From: Bacillota bacterium
GTDB lineage: Bacteria; Bacillota; Clostridia; Acetivibrionales; DTU013
Direction: 5' to 3'
DNA length: 56,330 nt
Assembly: GCA_023409735.1 (NCBI GenBank)
Contig: JAEYRB010000012.1
Coordinates: 1 to 56,330 of the forward strand
Below, piece by piece: positions 35,076-43,626 of this stretch. Made by a program: the position numbers and the translations under genes. The notes beneath the pieces were generated by a model that saw only the letters and a list, made by a program, of their open reading frames with translations, was not told the DNA's origin and did not search any database. Positions within the stretch are counted from its first letter, which is position 1. Each line of letters starts with the position of its first letter.

Positions 35076-35590
35076 TCTAGTAATTTTTTGTATTAATTAC
35101 AGCATATTTATTATTGCGGTTATTCTATTTATTACAGCCAATATAGAATAATTATGCTTGTTCTATTAATTTTGTTAATAGAATGAGTACGATTGTTTTG
35201 CACCTGTTAACTAATAGACTAAGTACGATTGATTTATTGCTGTAACTAATAAGCTGATTACAATTGCATGTATTCCATTAATTCAAAAATTATGTCAGGC
35301 TAATATGTCTTATGTCATATGGCTATGCTGTTGTAGCCTTGGCACCTGCTTGCCCGAGGTATGCAGGTATGGTAGATATACGGCTTCATTTTATATGCAG
35401 TAGGTCTGTGCTTTTTTACGTGTGCATAAACAGATCTATAACGTGAAGGATATTCTCTATTTCCTAGCTCCTTTGCTTTGCAAAAGGCTTAAGTAGCGGG
35501 TTCCAAAGAGTTATAAAGCATATAAAAATCGCCGCATGATTAAGTATACGCATATAAGCGTAAAAATTTATTTTGTAGAGGAGAATTATT
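35076..35590 (+). other. Long leader between glmS ribozyme and glmS
   Basis: 515 bases without a gene of convincing quality. Between 35163 and 35280 there are three imperfect copies of a unit resembling GTTAACTAATA, a few bases, then AGTACGATTG. Further on are a CCTGC...GCAGG dyad and an AGGTCT...AGATCT dyad. No second promoter is obvious. The far end has GTAGAGGAGAATTATT as the glmS ribosome site. Confidence 0.6.
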
Positions 35591-37423
35591 ATGTGTGGGA
35601 TAGTTGGATATATAGGTAATAAACAGGCAGCTCCGTTTTTGATCGACGGACTTACTAAGCTTGAATACAGGGGTTACGATTCTGCAGGAATTGCGCTTAA
35701 TAATAGCGGAACACTGTCGGTAATAAAATGCAAAGGGCGTCTTTCGGCTCTGGAGGAGAAAATAGGAAGCACTCCGGTGCCGGGGAATATAGGAATAGGG
35801 CATACACGCTGGGCAACACATGGTGAGCCCAACGATGTCAACGCTCATCCTCATCTGAGTAAATCAGGGAAAATTGCTGTTGTACACAACGGAATAATAG
35901 AAAACTACATGAAGCTTAAGAAATTTCTCATGAAGCAGGGCTATGAATTTCTTTCGGACACGGACACCGAGGTTATCGCTCACCTTGTGGAATACTACTA
36001 TTTCAGGGAGCATGAAATCGTAAAGGCTGTAATGGAAGCTGTTGACCAGCTTGAAGGGGCTTATTCGCTGGGCGTAATATGCAGTGATTGCTGTGATAAG
36101 TTTGTTGCGGTCAGGAAGGACAGTCCGCTTATTGTTGGACTAGGTAAGGGCGAAAATTATATTGCCTCAGATATACCGGCCATCCTTGAACACACAAGAG
36201 ACATTTATATACTCGAGGACAAGGATGTAGCAGTGCTGACAAAGGACGACGTTGTTGTGTACGACAACTATGGAGCTGTGTCAAACAAGGAAGTATTCCA
36301 TGTGAGCTGGGATGTTGACGCTGCTGAAAAATCAGGCTACGAGCATTTCATGATGAAGGAGATGTTTGAAGAGCCAAAGGCTATAAGAAGCACTATTAAC
36401 CCAAGAATTAAGGACGGCAGGATACAGCTTGATGATATAAGCATTACACTGGAGGAGCTACAGGGTATAGAGAAAATATTTATCGTAGCCTGCGGTACCG
36501 CTTATCATGCGGGAATGGTCGGAAAGTACCTGATAGAGAAATTTGCAAGGATACCGGTGGAAACTGATCTGGCATCAGAATTCAGATACAGGGATCCTAT
36601 TATAAACAACAAAATGCTGGTTATAATAATTAGCCAGTCGGGAGAAACAATAGACACCTTATTTGCAATGAGAGAGGCAAAGAAGAAGGGCGCCAGGACA
36701 CTGTCAATTGTAAATGTGATCGGCAGCTCTATAGCAAGGGAGTCGGACGATGTGCTCTATACCTGGGCAGGCCCGGAAATTGCGGTTGCGTCAACAAAGG
36801 CCTACAGCACACAGCTTGCGGCTTTGTACATGATCGCTCTTGATTTTGCAATTAAAAAGGGAACAATAAGTGCAGAACAGGAAGAAACTATTTTATCCGG
36901 CCTTACGGGTATACCGGAGAATATTGAAGGTATTCTGTACCGCAGGGAGGATATACAGAAGTTTGCTGCGAAGCACTATAACGCCAGGAGCATTTTCTTC
37001 ATCGGAAGAGGGCTTGATTATGCGCTTTCAATGGAGGGCTCGCTGAAGCTAAAGGAAATATCCTATATACACTCCGAAGCTTATGCAGGCGGCGAGCTGA
37101 AGCATGGCACAATAGCCCTGATAGAAGAGGGTACATTGGTGGTATGCTCCATGACGCAGGATTTCCTTTTTGAGAAAATGGTAAGCAATATAAGGGAGGT
37201 AAAAGCAAGAGGTGCTGTTGTTATGGCAATTTCAATGGAGAAGCACAGGTCAGAGGTAGAAAAGGTAGCTGATATTGTCATTTCGATACCTGATACAGAG
37301 CCTGTTCTAGCTCCAATAGAGGCGGTAACGACAATGCAGCTGTTCGCTTACTATATGGCAGTGCTGAAGGGCTGCGACGTGGATAAGCCGAGGAATTTGG
37401 CAAAGAGCGTAACAGTGGAGTAG
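35591..37423 (+). CDS. glmS: Glutamine-fructose-6-phosphate aminotransferase (isomerizing)
   Basis: 610 residues, the standard length. The N-terminal glutaminase has nucleophile C2 (MCGIVGYIG), RGYDSAGIA and HTRWATHGEPN. Two SIS isomerase domains follow, with CGTAYHAG, SQSGETIDT and the C-terminal KSVTVE that carries the catalytic Lys. It makes glucosamine-6-phosphate, the entry to amino-sugar and wall synthesis. Expression should be switched down by the upstream ribozyme. Monocistronic, with a strong terminator after it. Confidence 0.98.
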   Translation: MCGIVGYIGNKQAAPFLIDGLTKLEYRGYDSAGIALNNSGTLSVIKCKGRLSALEEKIGSTPVPGNIGIGHTRWATHGEPNDVNAHPHLSKSGKIAVVHNGIIENYMKLKKFLMKQGYEFLSDTDTEVIAHLVEYYYFREHEIVKAVMEAVDQLEGAYSLGVICSDCCDKFVAVRKDSPLIVGLGKGENYIASDIPAILEHTRDIYILEDKDVAVLTKDDVVVYDNYGAVSNKEVFHVSWDVDAAEKSGYEHFMMKEMFEEPKAIRSTINPRIKDGRIQLDDISITLEELQGIEKIFIVACGTAYHAGMVGKYLIEKFARIPVETDLASEFRYRDPIINNKMLVIIISQSGETIDTLFAMREAKKKGARTLSIVNVIGSSIARESDDVLYTWAGPEIAVASTKAYSTQLAALYMIALDFAIKKGTISAEQEETILSGLTGIPENIEGILYRREDIQKFAAKHYNARSIFFIGRGLDYALSMEGSLKLKEISYIHSEAYAGGELKHGTIALIEEGTLVVCSMTQDFLFEKMVSNIREVKARGAVVMAISMEKHRSEVEKVADIVISIPDTEPVLAPIEAVTTMQLFAYYMAVLKGCDVDKPRNLAKSVTVE

Positions 37424-37432
37424 GGGATGGAT

Positions 37433-37483
37433 GGGACAGAAGAACTTGGCAGAAATCAGCCAAGTTCCTTCTGTCCCTTTTTT
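37433..37483 (+). terminator. Terminator of glmS
   Basis: A long stem, GACAGAAG-AACTTGGC paired with GCCAAGTT-CCTTCTGTC, with an eight-base loop, followed by CCTTTTTTATT. Confidence 0.92.
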
Positions 37484-37621
37484 ATTGAGAAAAGGAGAGT
37501 ATGAACGGGAAATAATGGGTGGGATGACTGCAAATTTGCATTGGATTTCGTCATGGGCAGGCTGTAATGCACCGTCTCACTCCAATGCGGGCGCAGGACA
37601 ACCGCCATCCATGGCTATCGT

Positions 37622-37730
37622 CCAGCGCCTGCGGCATCGTGCCACAAGTTGTGGTTCCTGATACCGCATTCGGGCTTCAACAGTACAAACAGCCTGCAGC
37701 CGTTCCTTCATAAAATGCAATCATTTGCAG
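37622..37730. repeat. Repeat A, left copy
   Basis: Bases 37652-37730 match 45882-45960 in direct orientation at 75 of 79 positions. The flanking CCAGCGCCTG / GGCATCGTGCC part (from 37622) is also shared, but about 113 bases present in the right copy are missing here. Both copies end with TTTGCAG, so that is probably a true element end. No ORF or known family is recognised. The rest of 37484-38103 holds a stretch (about 37780-37917) that reads open for some 45 codons without a start and may be gene debris. Confidence 0.75.
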
Positions 37731-37939
37731 CCAAACCCACCCATATTGCGAGTTGAATTTCTTTAGCTGTGACTAACATCTTCTAATAAAAAAGAGTTCT
37801 TCAATAAAAAAGTTCCTTCAACGGGCAGGCGAGCTCGAACCTTATAATTCTAGTTACAGCTATGGGAACTTGATGCGTGTTATGACAGACTACACCAAAG
37901 CCTTACTGAAGCTGTAAACGTTTTTTTACGAGCTGGTAG

Positions 37940-37998
37940 AAAAAGTACAAAGCATAAATCGGAAACCTCCATTTACTATAGAAAGTTAGTAAAATATA
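37940..37998. promoter_or_regulatory. Repeat B, left copy: putative operator of the sugar cassette
   Basis: About 58 bases resembling 45509-45566. The core is an imperfect dyad, AATCGGA-AACC-TCCATTT, about 105 bases before the binding-protein start. The equivalent at the other end of the cassette is a perfect dyad. A binding site for the YesN-type regulator is plausible but unproven. Confidence 0.45.
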
Positions 37999-38103
37999 AT
38001 TTAGATGCTGAGAAACGATTCCTGGCGCCGAATCTTTCAGGGCAGTTGATGTATGTATATTTCTCTCATTACCCTACTTCAAACAATTATTGGAGGAAAA
38101 TGT

Positions 38104-39447
38104 ATGAAAAAAATCATTGCTTTTACTCTCGCTGCATTAATGATCTGTGGGGTTTTTGCCGGTTGCAGTACCAATCAGTCATCAAACAATCCCGCCTCAA
38201 CAGACAGCGTTGCTGCAGCAAGTACTCCCGCATCGAGTGAAACCCCGAAGAAAAACGTCACGCTTACATTTGGTTCCCATCAATCAGGCTTACCCTCAAG
38301 TGGTATTGTGCAGGAAATTGCACAGGAATATGAACAAAAAACTGGAGTAAAAATTGATTTTCAAATTACTCCTGACGCACAATGGAAGGACGTTATAAAG
38401 ACAAAGCTTGCTACCGGCGAGGCACCGGATATGTTCTGCGTTGATACCGGCACGCTTGAACAGGAATATCATGTTTCAAAAAACTGTGTGGATCTCACAA
38501 ATGAGAGCTGGGTCTCCCGTATGGATCCAACTGCATTACCTATGGTCACGGTAAATGACAAAGCTTACGCAATTTCATTCCAGGGCTACAAAATTTGGTG
38601 GTACTACTACAATAAAAAGATGTTCAACGATCTTGGGCTGAAGGCTCCCACCAATTATCAGGATTTCAAGGATGTCTGTGCAAAAATCAAAGCTACAGGA
38701 GTCACTCCGATTTATGAGGCTGTACAGGACGGATGGCATCAGCAGCTTCCGTTATATGAAACAGGTGGTTTCTATGCCAGTAAGTATCCGAATCTCTACG
38801 ATGATTTGAATACACACAAAAAGACACTCAACGATATCCCCGAACTTAAAACTGTTGTGACTCAAATGCAGGAATTTGCTACACTCGGCTATTTCGGCTC
38901 CGACTATATGTCCAACAGTACGGCTAACGGCTCGAAGGCCTTTGCCGACGGCAAAGTGGCAATGGTGCTTGATGGCTTCGGCTGGGAGCAGCAGACAAAC
39001 AGTGATTTTCCTGATACAACTGGAAATATTGGCTTTTTTGTAATGCCCTGGGCTGATAGTCAGGTTCTTGGGATCAGTCCCCCGAGCAACGGTTATTTAA
39101 TAACTGCAAATAGCGAATATATCACGGAAGCAAAGGATTTCTTCAACTATCTTGCCCAGCCGGAAGTTCTGAAGAAGAGACTTGACGGGGATCCCAGCGC
39201 GCTTGCGCTCTGCTGGCCCGAAATACCGGCGAAATATCCCAAGTCTTATTCCGATTATATGGATACTCTAAATAAGGAAATCGTCATGCAGGTTGCTGTC
39301 CCCTACACCGGAACTGAATGGATGGACGTAGGAAAGGATGTTGCCGCTATGTATTCCGGAGCAATGACACCGGATATGCTGATCGAGAATATGCAGCAGC
39401 GTTTGGACAATCAGGCAAAACTCATGAAAGATCCAAACTGGGATTAA
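38104..39447 (+). CDS. Sugar ABC transporter substrate-binding lipoprotein
   Basis: 447 residues from the ATG at 38104 (behind TTGGAGG). The signal peptide KKIIAFTLAALMICGVFAGC has a lipobox with the lipidated Cys at residue 21, then a Ser/Ala/Pro-rich linker. The mature part is a family 1 (MalE/UgpB-like) solute-binding protein with TLTFGSHQSG, APDMFCVDTG and WWYYYNKKMFNDLGLKAPT. Bound sugar unknown; the adjacent alpha-L-fucosidase suggests a fucosylated oligosaccharide. Most abundant product of the operon is expected because a hairpin follows it. Confidence 0.93.
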   Translation: MKKIIAFTLAALMICGVFAGCSTNQSSNNPASTDSVAAASTPASSETPKKNVTLTFGSHQSGLPSSGIVQEIAQEYEQKTGVKIDFQITPDAQWKDVIKTKLATGEAPDMFCVDTGTLEQEYHVSKNCVDLTNESWVSRMDPTALPMVTVNDKAYAISFQGYKIWWYYYNKKMFNDLGLKAPTNYQDFKDVCAKIKATGVTPIYEAVQDGWHQQLPLYETGGFYASKYPNLYDDLNTHKKTLNDIPELKTVVTQMQEFATLGYFGSDYMSNSTANGSKAFADGKVAMVLDGFGWEQQTNSDFPDTTGNIGFFVMPWADSQVLGISPPSNGYLITANSEYITEAKDFFNYLAQPEVLKKRLDGDPSALALCWPEIPAKYPKSYSDYMDTLNKEIVMQVAVPYTGTEWMDVGKDVAAMYSGAMTPDMLIENMQQRLDNQAKLMKDPNWD

Positions 39448-39490
39448 AAATAGGAATTTTATTCTTCTATAGCAGCTATATATTATTGGA

Positions 39491-39527
39491 TAACAATCGG
39501 AGATAGGCTTGCTGTCTCCGATTGTTA
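39491..39527 (+). terminator. Intercistronic hairpin between binding protein and permeases
   Basis: TAACAATCGGAGA paired with TCTCCGATTGTTA around a short loop, followed by ACGGGG rather than T. Such stems after binding-protein genes usually protect the upstream message and give partial attenuation, yielding more binding protein than permease. Confidence 0.7.
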
Positions 39528-39598
39528 ACGGGGAGAACCGTCCTTGGTATATTCAACTATAAATCGCCACATGCGTTTTTTCGAAAGGACAAATCTAC

Positions 39599-40474
39599 AT
39601 GAATGCAAACAAGATATATCCGTGGTATTTCAATATAAGCGCTCTGTTCCTATATGTCATACTTTTTTTTGTACCATCAGTCATAGGCTTGTTCTATTCC
39701 TTCACCGACTGGAATGGCTATAGTGACATAGTAAAATTCGTTGGCTTGAAGAATTTTCACGATATATTCTTCAGCAACAATAGTATGTATCTGGCATTTA
39801 TTACGAACACCCTTAAATTCACCTTCTTCAGTATTATTATCAAGACGTTCCTCTCTTTTGCACTGGCGTTGCTCTTAACTACAGGTGTACGGATGACCAA
39901 TCTCCACAGGATGATTGCGTTTTCACCACAAGTACTGTCCTTCATGATAATAGGTCTAATATTCAAGGGCATTTTACATCCTACAACAGGATTATTGAAT
40001 ATCACGTTACGCAGTGTTGGACTAGGAGCGATCGCAACGGACTGGCTGGGAAATGCCAGAACGGCGCTTGCCTCCATTATTGGAGTAGATGCCTGGAAAG
40101 GTGTCGGTTTTGGTATGGTAATATTCATTGCAGGAATTCAGACAATCCCATACACTTATTATGAGTCTGCGGATATTGATGGAGCTAGTTATATTCAAAA
40201 GACCTTCAGAATCACGATCCCATTCCTGGTACCTACTATCGTTATGAATATCATTTTTCATCTCATATATGGTTTGAGAGTTTTTGATATCATATATGTT
40301 TTGACAAACGGCGGACCCGGCTATGCTACGGATACTATCAACACTGCGGTTTTAAGGCAGTTTGGAACAGGTAATTATGCGATGGGAACCGCATTATCAT
40401 CGATTCTCGCATTGTTTACCGTCCTGATTTCTTATTTCATCATAAAAGGTTTGGACAGAAAGGTGGAATACTAA
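39599..40474 (+). CDS. Sugar ABC transporter permease, MalF/UgpA type
   Basis: 291 residues with six membrane helices (about 13-33, 75-97, 108-128, 155-178, 205-228, 262-284). The ATPase-contact EAA loop is YYESADIDGASYIQKTFRIT. One base overlaps the next permease (TAATG). A matching ATPase gene is not in this window; carbohydrate importers of this type often share a genomic MsmX-like ATPase. Confidence 0.94.
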   Translation: MNANKIYPWYFNISALFLYVILFFVPSVIGLFYSFTDWNGYSDIVKFVGLKNFHDIFFSNNSMYLAFITNTLKFTFFSIIIKTFLSFALALLLTTGVRMTNLHRMIAFSPQVLSFMIIGLIFKGILHPTTGLLNITLRSVGLGAIATDWLGNARTALASIIGVDAWKGVGFGMVIFIAGIQTIPYTYYESADIDGASYIQKTFRITIPFLVPTIVMNIIFHLIYGLRVFDIIYVLTNGGPGYATDTINTAVLRQFGTGNYAMGTALSSILALFTVLISYFIIKGLDRKVEY

Positions 40475-41298
40475 TGAAAACAAAATGGACCTTCTTGAAA
40501 TTTGTTAAGAATATGACTGCATGGTTAGTATCTCTAATAATTCTGACCCCCCTTGCAGTAATCCTATTGAACTCCTTTAAAACGCAGGCAGAATCGTATA
40601 GCCTTGATTTTTCGCTGCCAAAGAAGTTGATTTTTGAAAATTACTTGACAGTTATACAAAGAGGCCATCTTGTTGTTGCATTTTTTAACAGCTTCACTTA
40701 TGCATCGCTCAGTACAATTTTGCTTGTATTCATATCGACGCTTGCTGCCTTTGGATTAATGAGGAACCGAAATCGCTTGAACAGGTTTATTTATTATTTC
40801 ATAATTCTTGGTATCTCACTGCCTATCAACTATATATCACTGATGAGGGTGATGATCTGGCTTCATCTTAACAATACGCGAATAGGGATCATTCTTCTTT
40901 ATGCGGCGATCGGAGTGCCGTTCAGTCTGTTTATTGCCGGAGGCTTCATCAATACAGTGCCGAAGGAACTCGACGAAGCCGCTATAATAGATGGATGCAA
41001 GTCATTTTCCCTTTTTACAAGAGTCATTTTCCCGTTGCTCAAACCCGTCGTTGCTACGTTATTTGTGTTGAATTTTCTAGGGACGTGGAATGATTTTACA
41101 CTGGCTGTATATTTTCTTAACAATAGTTCAAAAATGCCTATGACACTGGCAGTTTACAACTTCTTCGGACAGTTCAGTCGTTCATGGAACCTTGTCTGTG
41201 CAGACATCGTTCTGACAACCATCCCGGTCCTTTTAGTATATGTGCTGGGGCAGAAATACATTATCAGCGGTATGACCTCCGGTGCGGTCAAAGGTTGA
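40474..41298 (+). CDS. Sugar ABC transporter permease, MalG/UgpE type
   Basis: 274 residues, six helices, with the EAA loop KELDEAAIIDGCKSFSLFTR and the usual GTWNDFTLAVYF segment after it. Starts with ATG overlapping the stop of the first permease. Second half of the importer channel. Confidence 0.94.
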   Translation: MKTKWTFLKFVKNMTAWLVSLIILTPLAVILLNSFKTQAESYSLDFSLPKKLIFENYLTVIQRGHLVVAFFNSFTYASLSTILLVFISTLAAFGLMRNRNRLNRFIYYFIILGISLPINYISLMRVMIWLHLNNTRIGIILLYAAIGVPFSLFIAGGFINTVPKELDEAAIIDGCKSFSLFTRVIFPLLKPVVATLFVLNFLGTWNDFTLAVYFLNNSSKMPMTLAVYNFFGQFSRSWNLVCADIVLTTIPVLLVYVLGQKYIISGMTSGAVKG

Positions 41299-41374
41299 TG
41301 CAATACCATAATAGAATTATAGCGTCTTTTATGTAACACTTTTATATAATCGATTCGATAAGGAGGACGCATGT

Positions 41375-42868
41375 ATGAAAAAAAGGAAAGAAGAATATGT
41401 TTCGGAATATTTGAAAAGGATTGATGAAGTGATCGAAAAAGGGCATTACAAGGATAATTGGGAGTCGCTTCAGGGGCATCCTGTGCCGAATTGGTATCAG
41501 AATGCGAAGTTTGGTATATTCATACATTATGGCGTATATAGTGTTCCGGCCTTCAAGAATGAATGGTATCCAAGGAATATGTATGTCCAGGGTACAGAGG
41601 AGTATGAGCACCATTTGGAGACCTACGGGGCACACAAGGATTTCGGATATGCTGACTTCATTCCGATGTTCAAAGTGGAACATTTTGATGCGGATGAATG
41701 GATGAAACTGATCAAAGCATCGGGCGCAAAATATGTAATGCCCGTCGCGGAGCATCATGACGGTTTTCAAATGTATGATAGTGATCTGTCTGATTGGAAT
41801 ACAGTGAAAATGGGTCCCCATAAGGACATCCTTGGAGAACTGAAGGCTGCTGCAGAAAAGAAAGGCATTGTCTTTTGCGCTTCCAGCCACCGTGCCGAGA
41901 ATTATTGGTATTTTGGGGGAAGCCGTCATTTCAATTCGGGATTGCAGGATATCGGATTTTGTGAACCATATGGGTACGCACATCCGGATTATTCAGACGA
42001 TGAGGCTATGAGCACCTTATCTAACGATATTTATTCCACTCCGGCGTCGAAGGAGCATTTGGAGGATTGGCTTGCCAGAACCTGCGATCTGGTAGACCGA
42101 TACAGGCCTAAAATCGTTTATTTTGATTGGTGGATTCAAAATATTTCATTTAAACCATATTTGAAGAAATTCGCCGCATATTATTATAACCGGGCTCTTG
42201 AATGGGGCGAAGAGGTGGCGATCAACAGCAAATTCGATGCCTATCCCTGTTCAACGGCTGTTTTTGACGTTGAGAGAGGCCAACTGAAAGATATCTGCCC
42301 CAGACTTTGGCAGACCGATACGGCAGTAGCGAAAAATTCATGGGGGTATACCGAAAACAATGACTATAAGAATCCAGTCGATATTGTATGTGATATCGTG
42401 GACATTGTCAGCAAAAACGGCTGCATGCTTTTGAATATCGGGCCCAAATCAGATGGAACAATCGCTACTAAAGAAAATGAAATTTTGATTTCCATAGGCA
42501 AATGGCTCAATGTGAACGGTGAGTCCATTTATGGTACGACCTTCTGGAAGACTTTTGGTGAAGGCCCGACAGAAGTTAAAGAAGGCTCGTTTACTGATGT
42601 GAATAGAGTGCAATTCACCAGTAAGGATATCCGATTTACTTATAAGGCACCTTACTTGTATGCCAATGTATTAAGCTGGCCGAAGAATGGAGAGGTTACT
42701 ATTCGGTCCCTTGGGTATAAAGCATTTAATGGTAGTATTACAAATATTAAGGTTCTTGGATTCGATGCAACTGTTACATTTACCAGAGACAGGAATTCCC
42801 TAAATATAAAGGTTGAGGACGATATTTATACAAAATACCCCGTCTGTCTTAAAATTGAAATTGATTAG
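41375..42868 (+). CDS. Alpha-L-fucosidase, glycoside hydrolase family 29
   Basis: 497 residues. The catalytic barrel (about 35-370) has FGIFIHYGVYSVP, AEHHDGFQMYDS (127-136) and the predicted nucleophile D251 in IVYFDWW. A C-terminal beta-sandwich (about 385-497) completes the enzyme. No signal peptide, so it acts inside the cell on imported fucosides. This matches the importer just upstream (76-base gap, AAGGAGG site). Its stop overlaps the convergent response regulator by four bases. Confidence 0.95.
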   Translation: MKKRKEEYVSEYLKRIDEVIEKGHYKDNWESLQGHPVPNWYQNAKFGIFIHYGVYSVPAFKNEWYPRNMYVQGTEEYEHHLETYGAHKDFGYADFIPMFKVEHFDADEWMKLIKASGAKYVMPVAEHHDGFQMYDSDLSDWNTVKMGPHKDILGELKAAAEKKGIVFCASSHRAENYWYFGGSRHFNSGLQDIGFCEPYGYAHPDYSDDEAMSTLSNDIYSTPASKEHLEDWLARTCDLVDRYRPKIVYFDWWIQNISFKPYLKKFAAYYYNRALEWGEEVAINSKFDAYPCSTAVFDVERGQLKDICPRLWQTDTAVAKNSWGYTENNDYKNPVDIVCDIVDIVSKNGCMLLNIGPKSDGTIATKENEILISIGKWLNVNGESIYGTTFWKTFGEGPTEVKEGSFTDVNRVQFTSKDIRFTYKAPYLYANVLSWPKNGEVTIRSLGYKAFNGSITNIKVLGFDATVTFTRDRNSLNIKVEDDIYTKYPVCLKIEID

Positions 42869-43626
42869 TTTTTTATCTTCATTGCCCTGTAATCAGTTGG
42901 GTAATATCCTGTACAGTTTTTAAAAAGCCTGCTGAAATAATACTGGTCATTGTAACCGACAATTTCCCCGACCGTCTTCACACTTAAATCTGGGCGGGTA
43001 AGGAGATATTGCTTTGCCTTGTTGATGCGAAGATTGATCAGGTATTTCAGCGGCGATTGCCCCCTGACTTTTTTATAAACCCTGCCTAAATAGTCAGTTG
43101 AAAAATGGATGTGTTCGGCGATATCTGCAATCGAAAGATCTTTATGGTAATTGTTCTTGATATATAGCTCAATGAGCCCAACCAGCTCCTCGGAAGAAAT
43201 ATTTTGTTCTGCGAAACCTTCCAGGGCAGATAATTCCGAGTCAAGCTGCATTTTTATTTTTATCATGGATGACAGCAGGTCTTTGGTCGATACGGGTTTA
43301 ATCAAATACTCCTTGACCTCATATTTGATTGCCTGGCGCGCATATTCAAATTCATCGAAACCGCTTATGATTATGACCTTTATGGCAGGATACGTGAAAT
43401 AAAGATATTTGATCAATTCGATACCGTTTTTAATAGGCATTTGTATATCGGTAATGACCAGATGAGGAATTTCCTCATTTATAAGCTTAATGGCACTCTC
43501 CCCATCCATTACCTCTCCGATGACAGAGAAACCTGCATTCAGTTGACTAATTTTTTTCACTAGATTTCTTCGGATTAACGCTTCATCTTCAACTACGATA
43601 CACTTGTACTTTAAATCAGACATCAT
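42865..43626 (-). CDS. YesN-type response regulator (receiver + AraC DNA-binding)
   Basis: 253 residues. Receiver domain with acidic residues in VVEDEALIRR, phospho-acceptor D60 (LVITDIQMP) and KPVS switch Lys. The C-terminal 100 residues form an AraC/XylS double helix-turn-helix (SIADIAEHIHFSTDYLGRVY and VGYNDQYYFSRLFK). It is expected to activate the importer/fucosidase genes when phosphorylated by the kinase at 43616. The genes overlap by 11 bases. Ribosome site GGAGGAAAAGC inside the kinase gene. Confidence 0.95.
   Translation of the reverse strand: MMSDLKYKCIVVEDEALIRRNLVKKISQLNAGFSVIGEVMDGESAIKLINEEIPHLVITDIQMPIKNGIELIKYLYFTYPAIKVIIISGFDEFEYARQAIKYEVKEYLIKPVSTKDLLSSMIKIKMQLDSELSALEGFAEQNISSEELVGLIELYIKNNYHKDLSIADIAEHIHFSTDYLGRVYKKVRGQSPLKYLINLRINKAKQYLLTRPDLSVKTVGEIVGYNDQYYFSRLFKNCTGYYPTDYRAMKIKN

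Noticed and set aside
37431..37661. 76-codon frame after glmS
   Set aside because: Starts in the glmS terminator and ends in repeat A; no ribosome site or family match.
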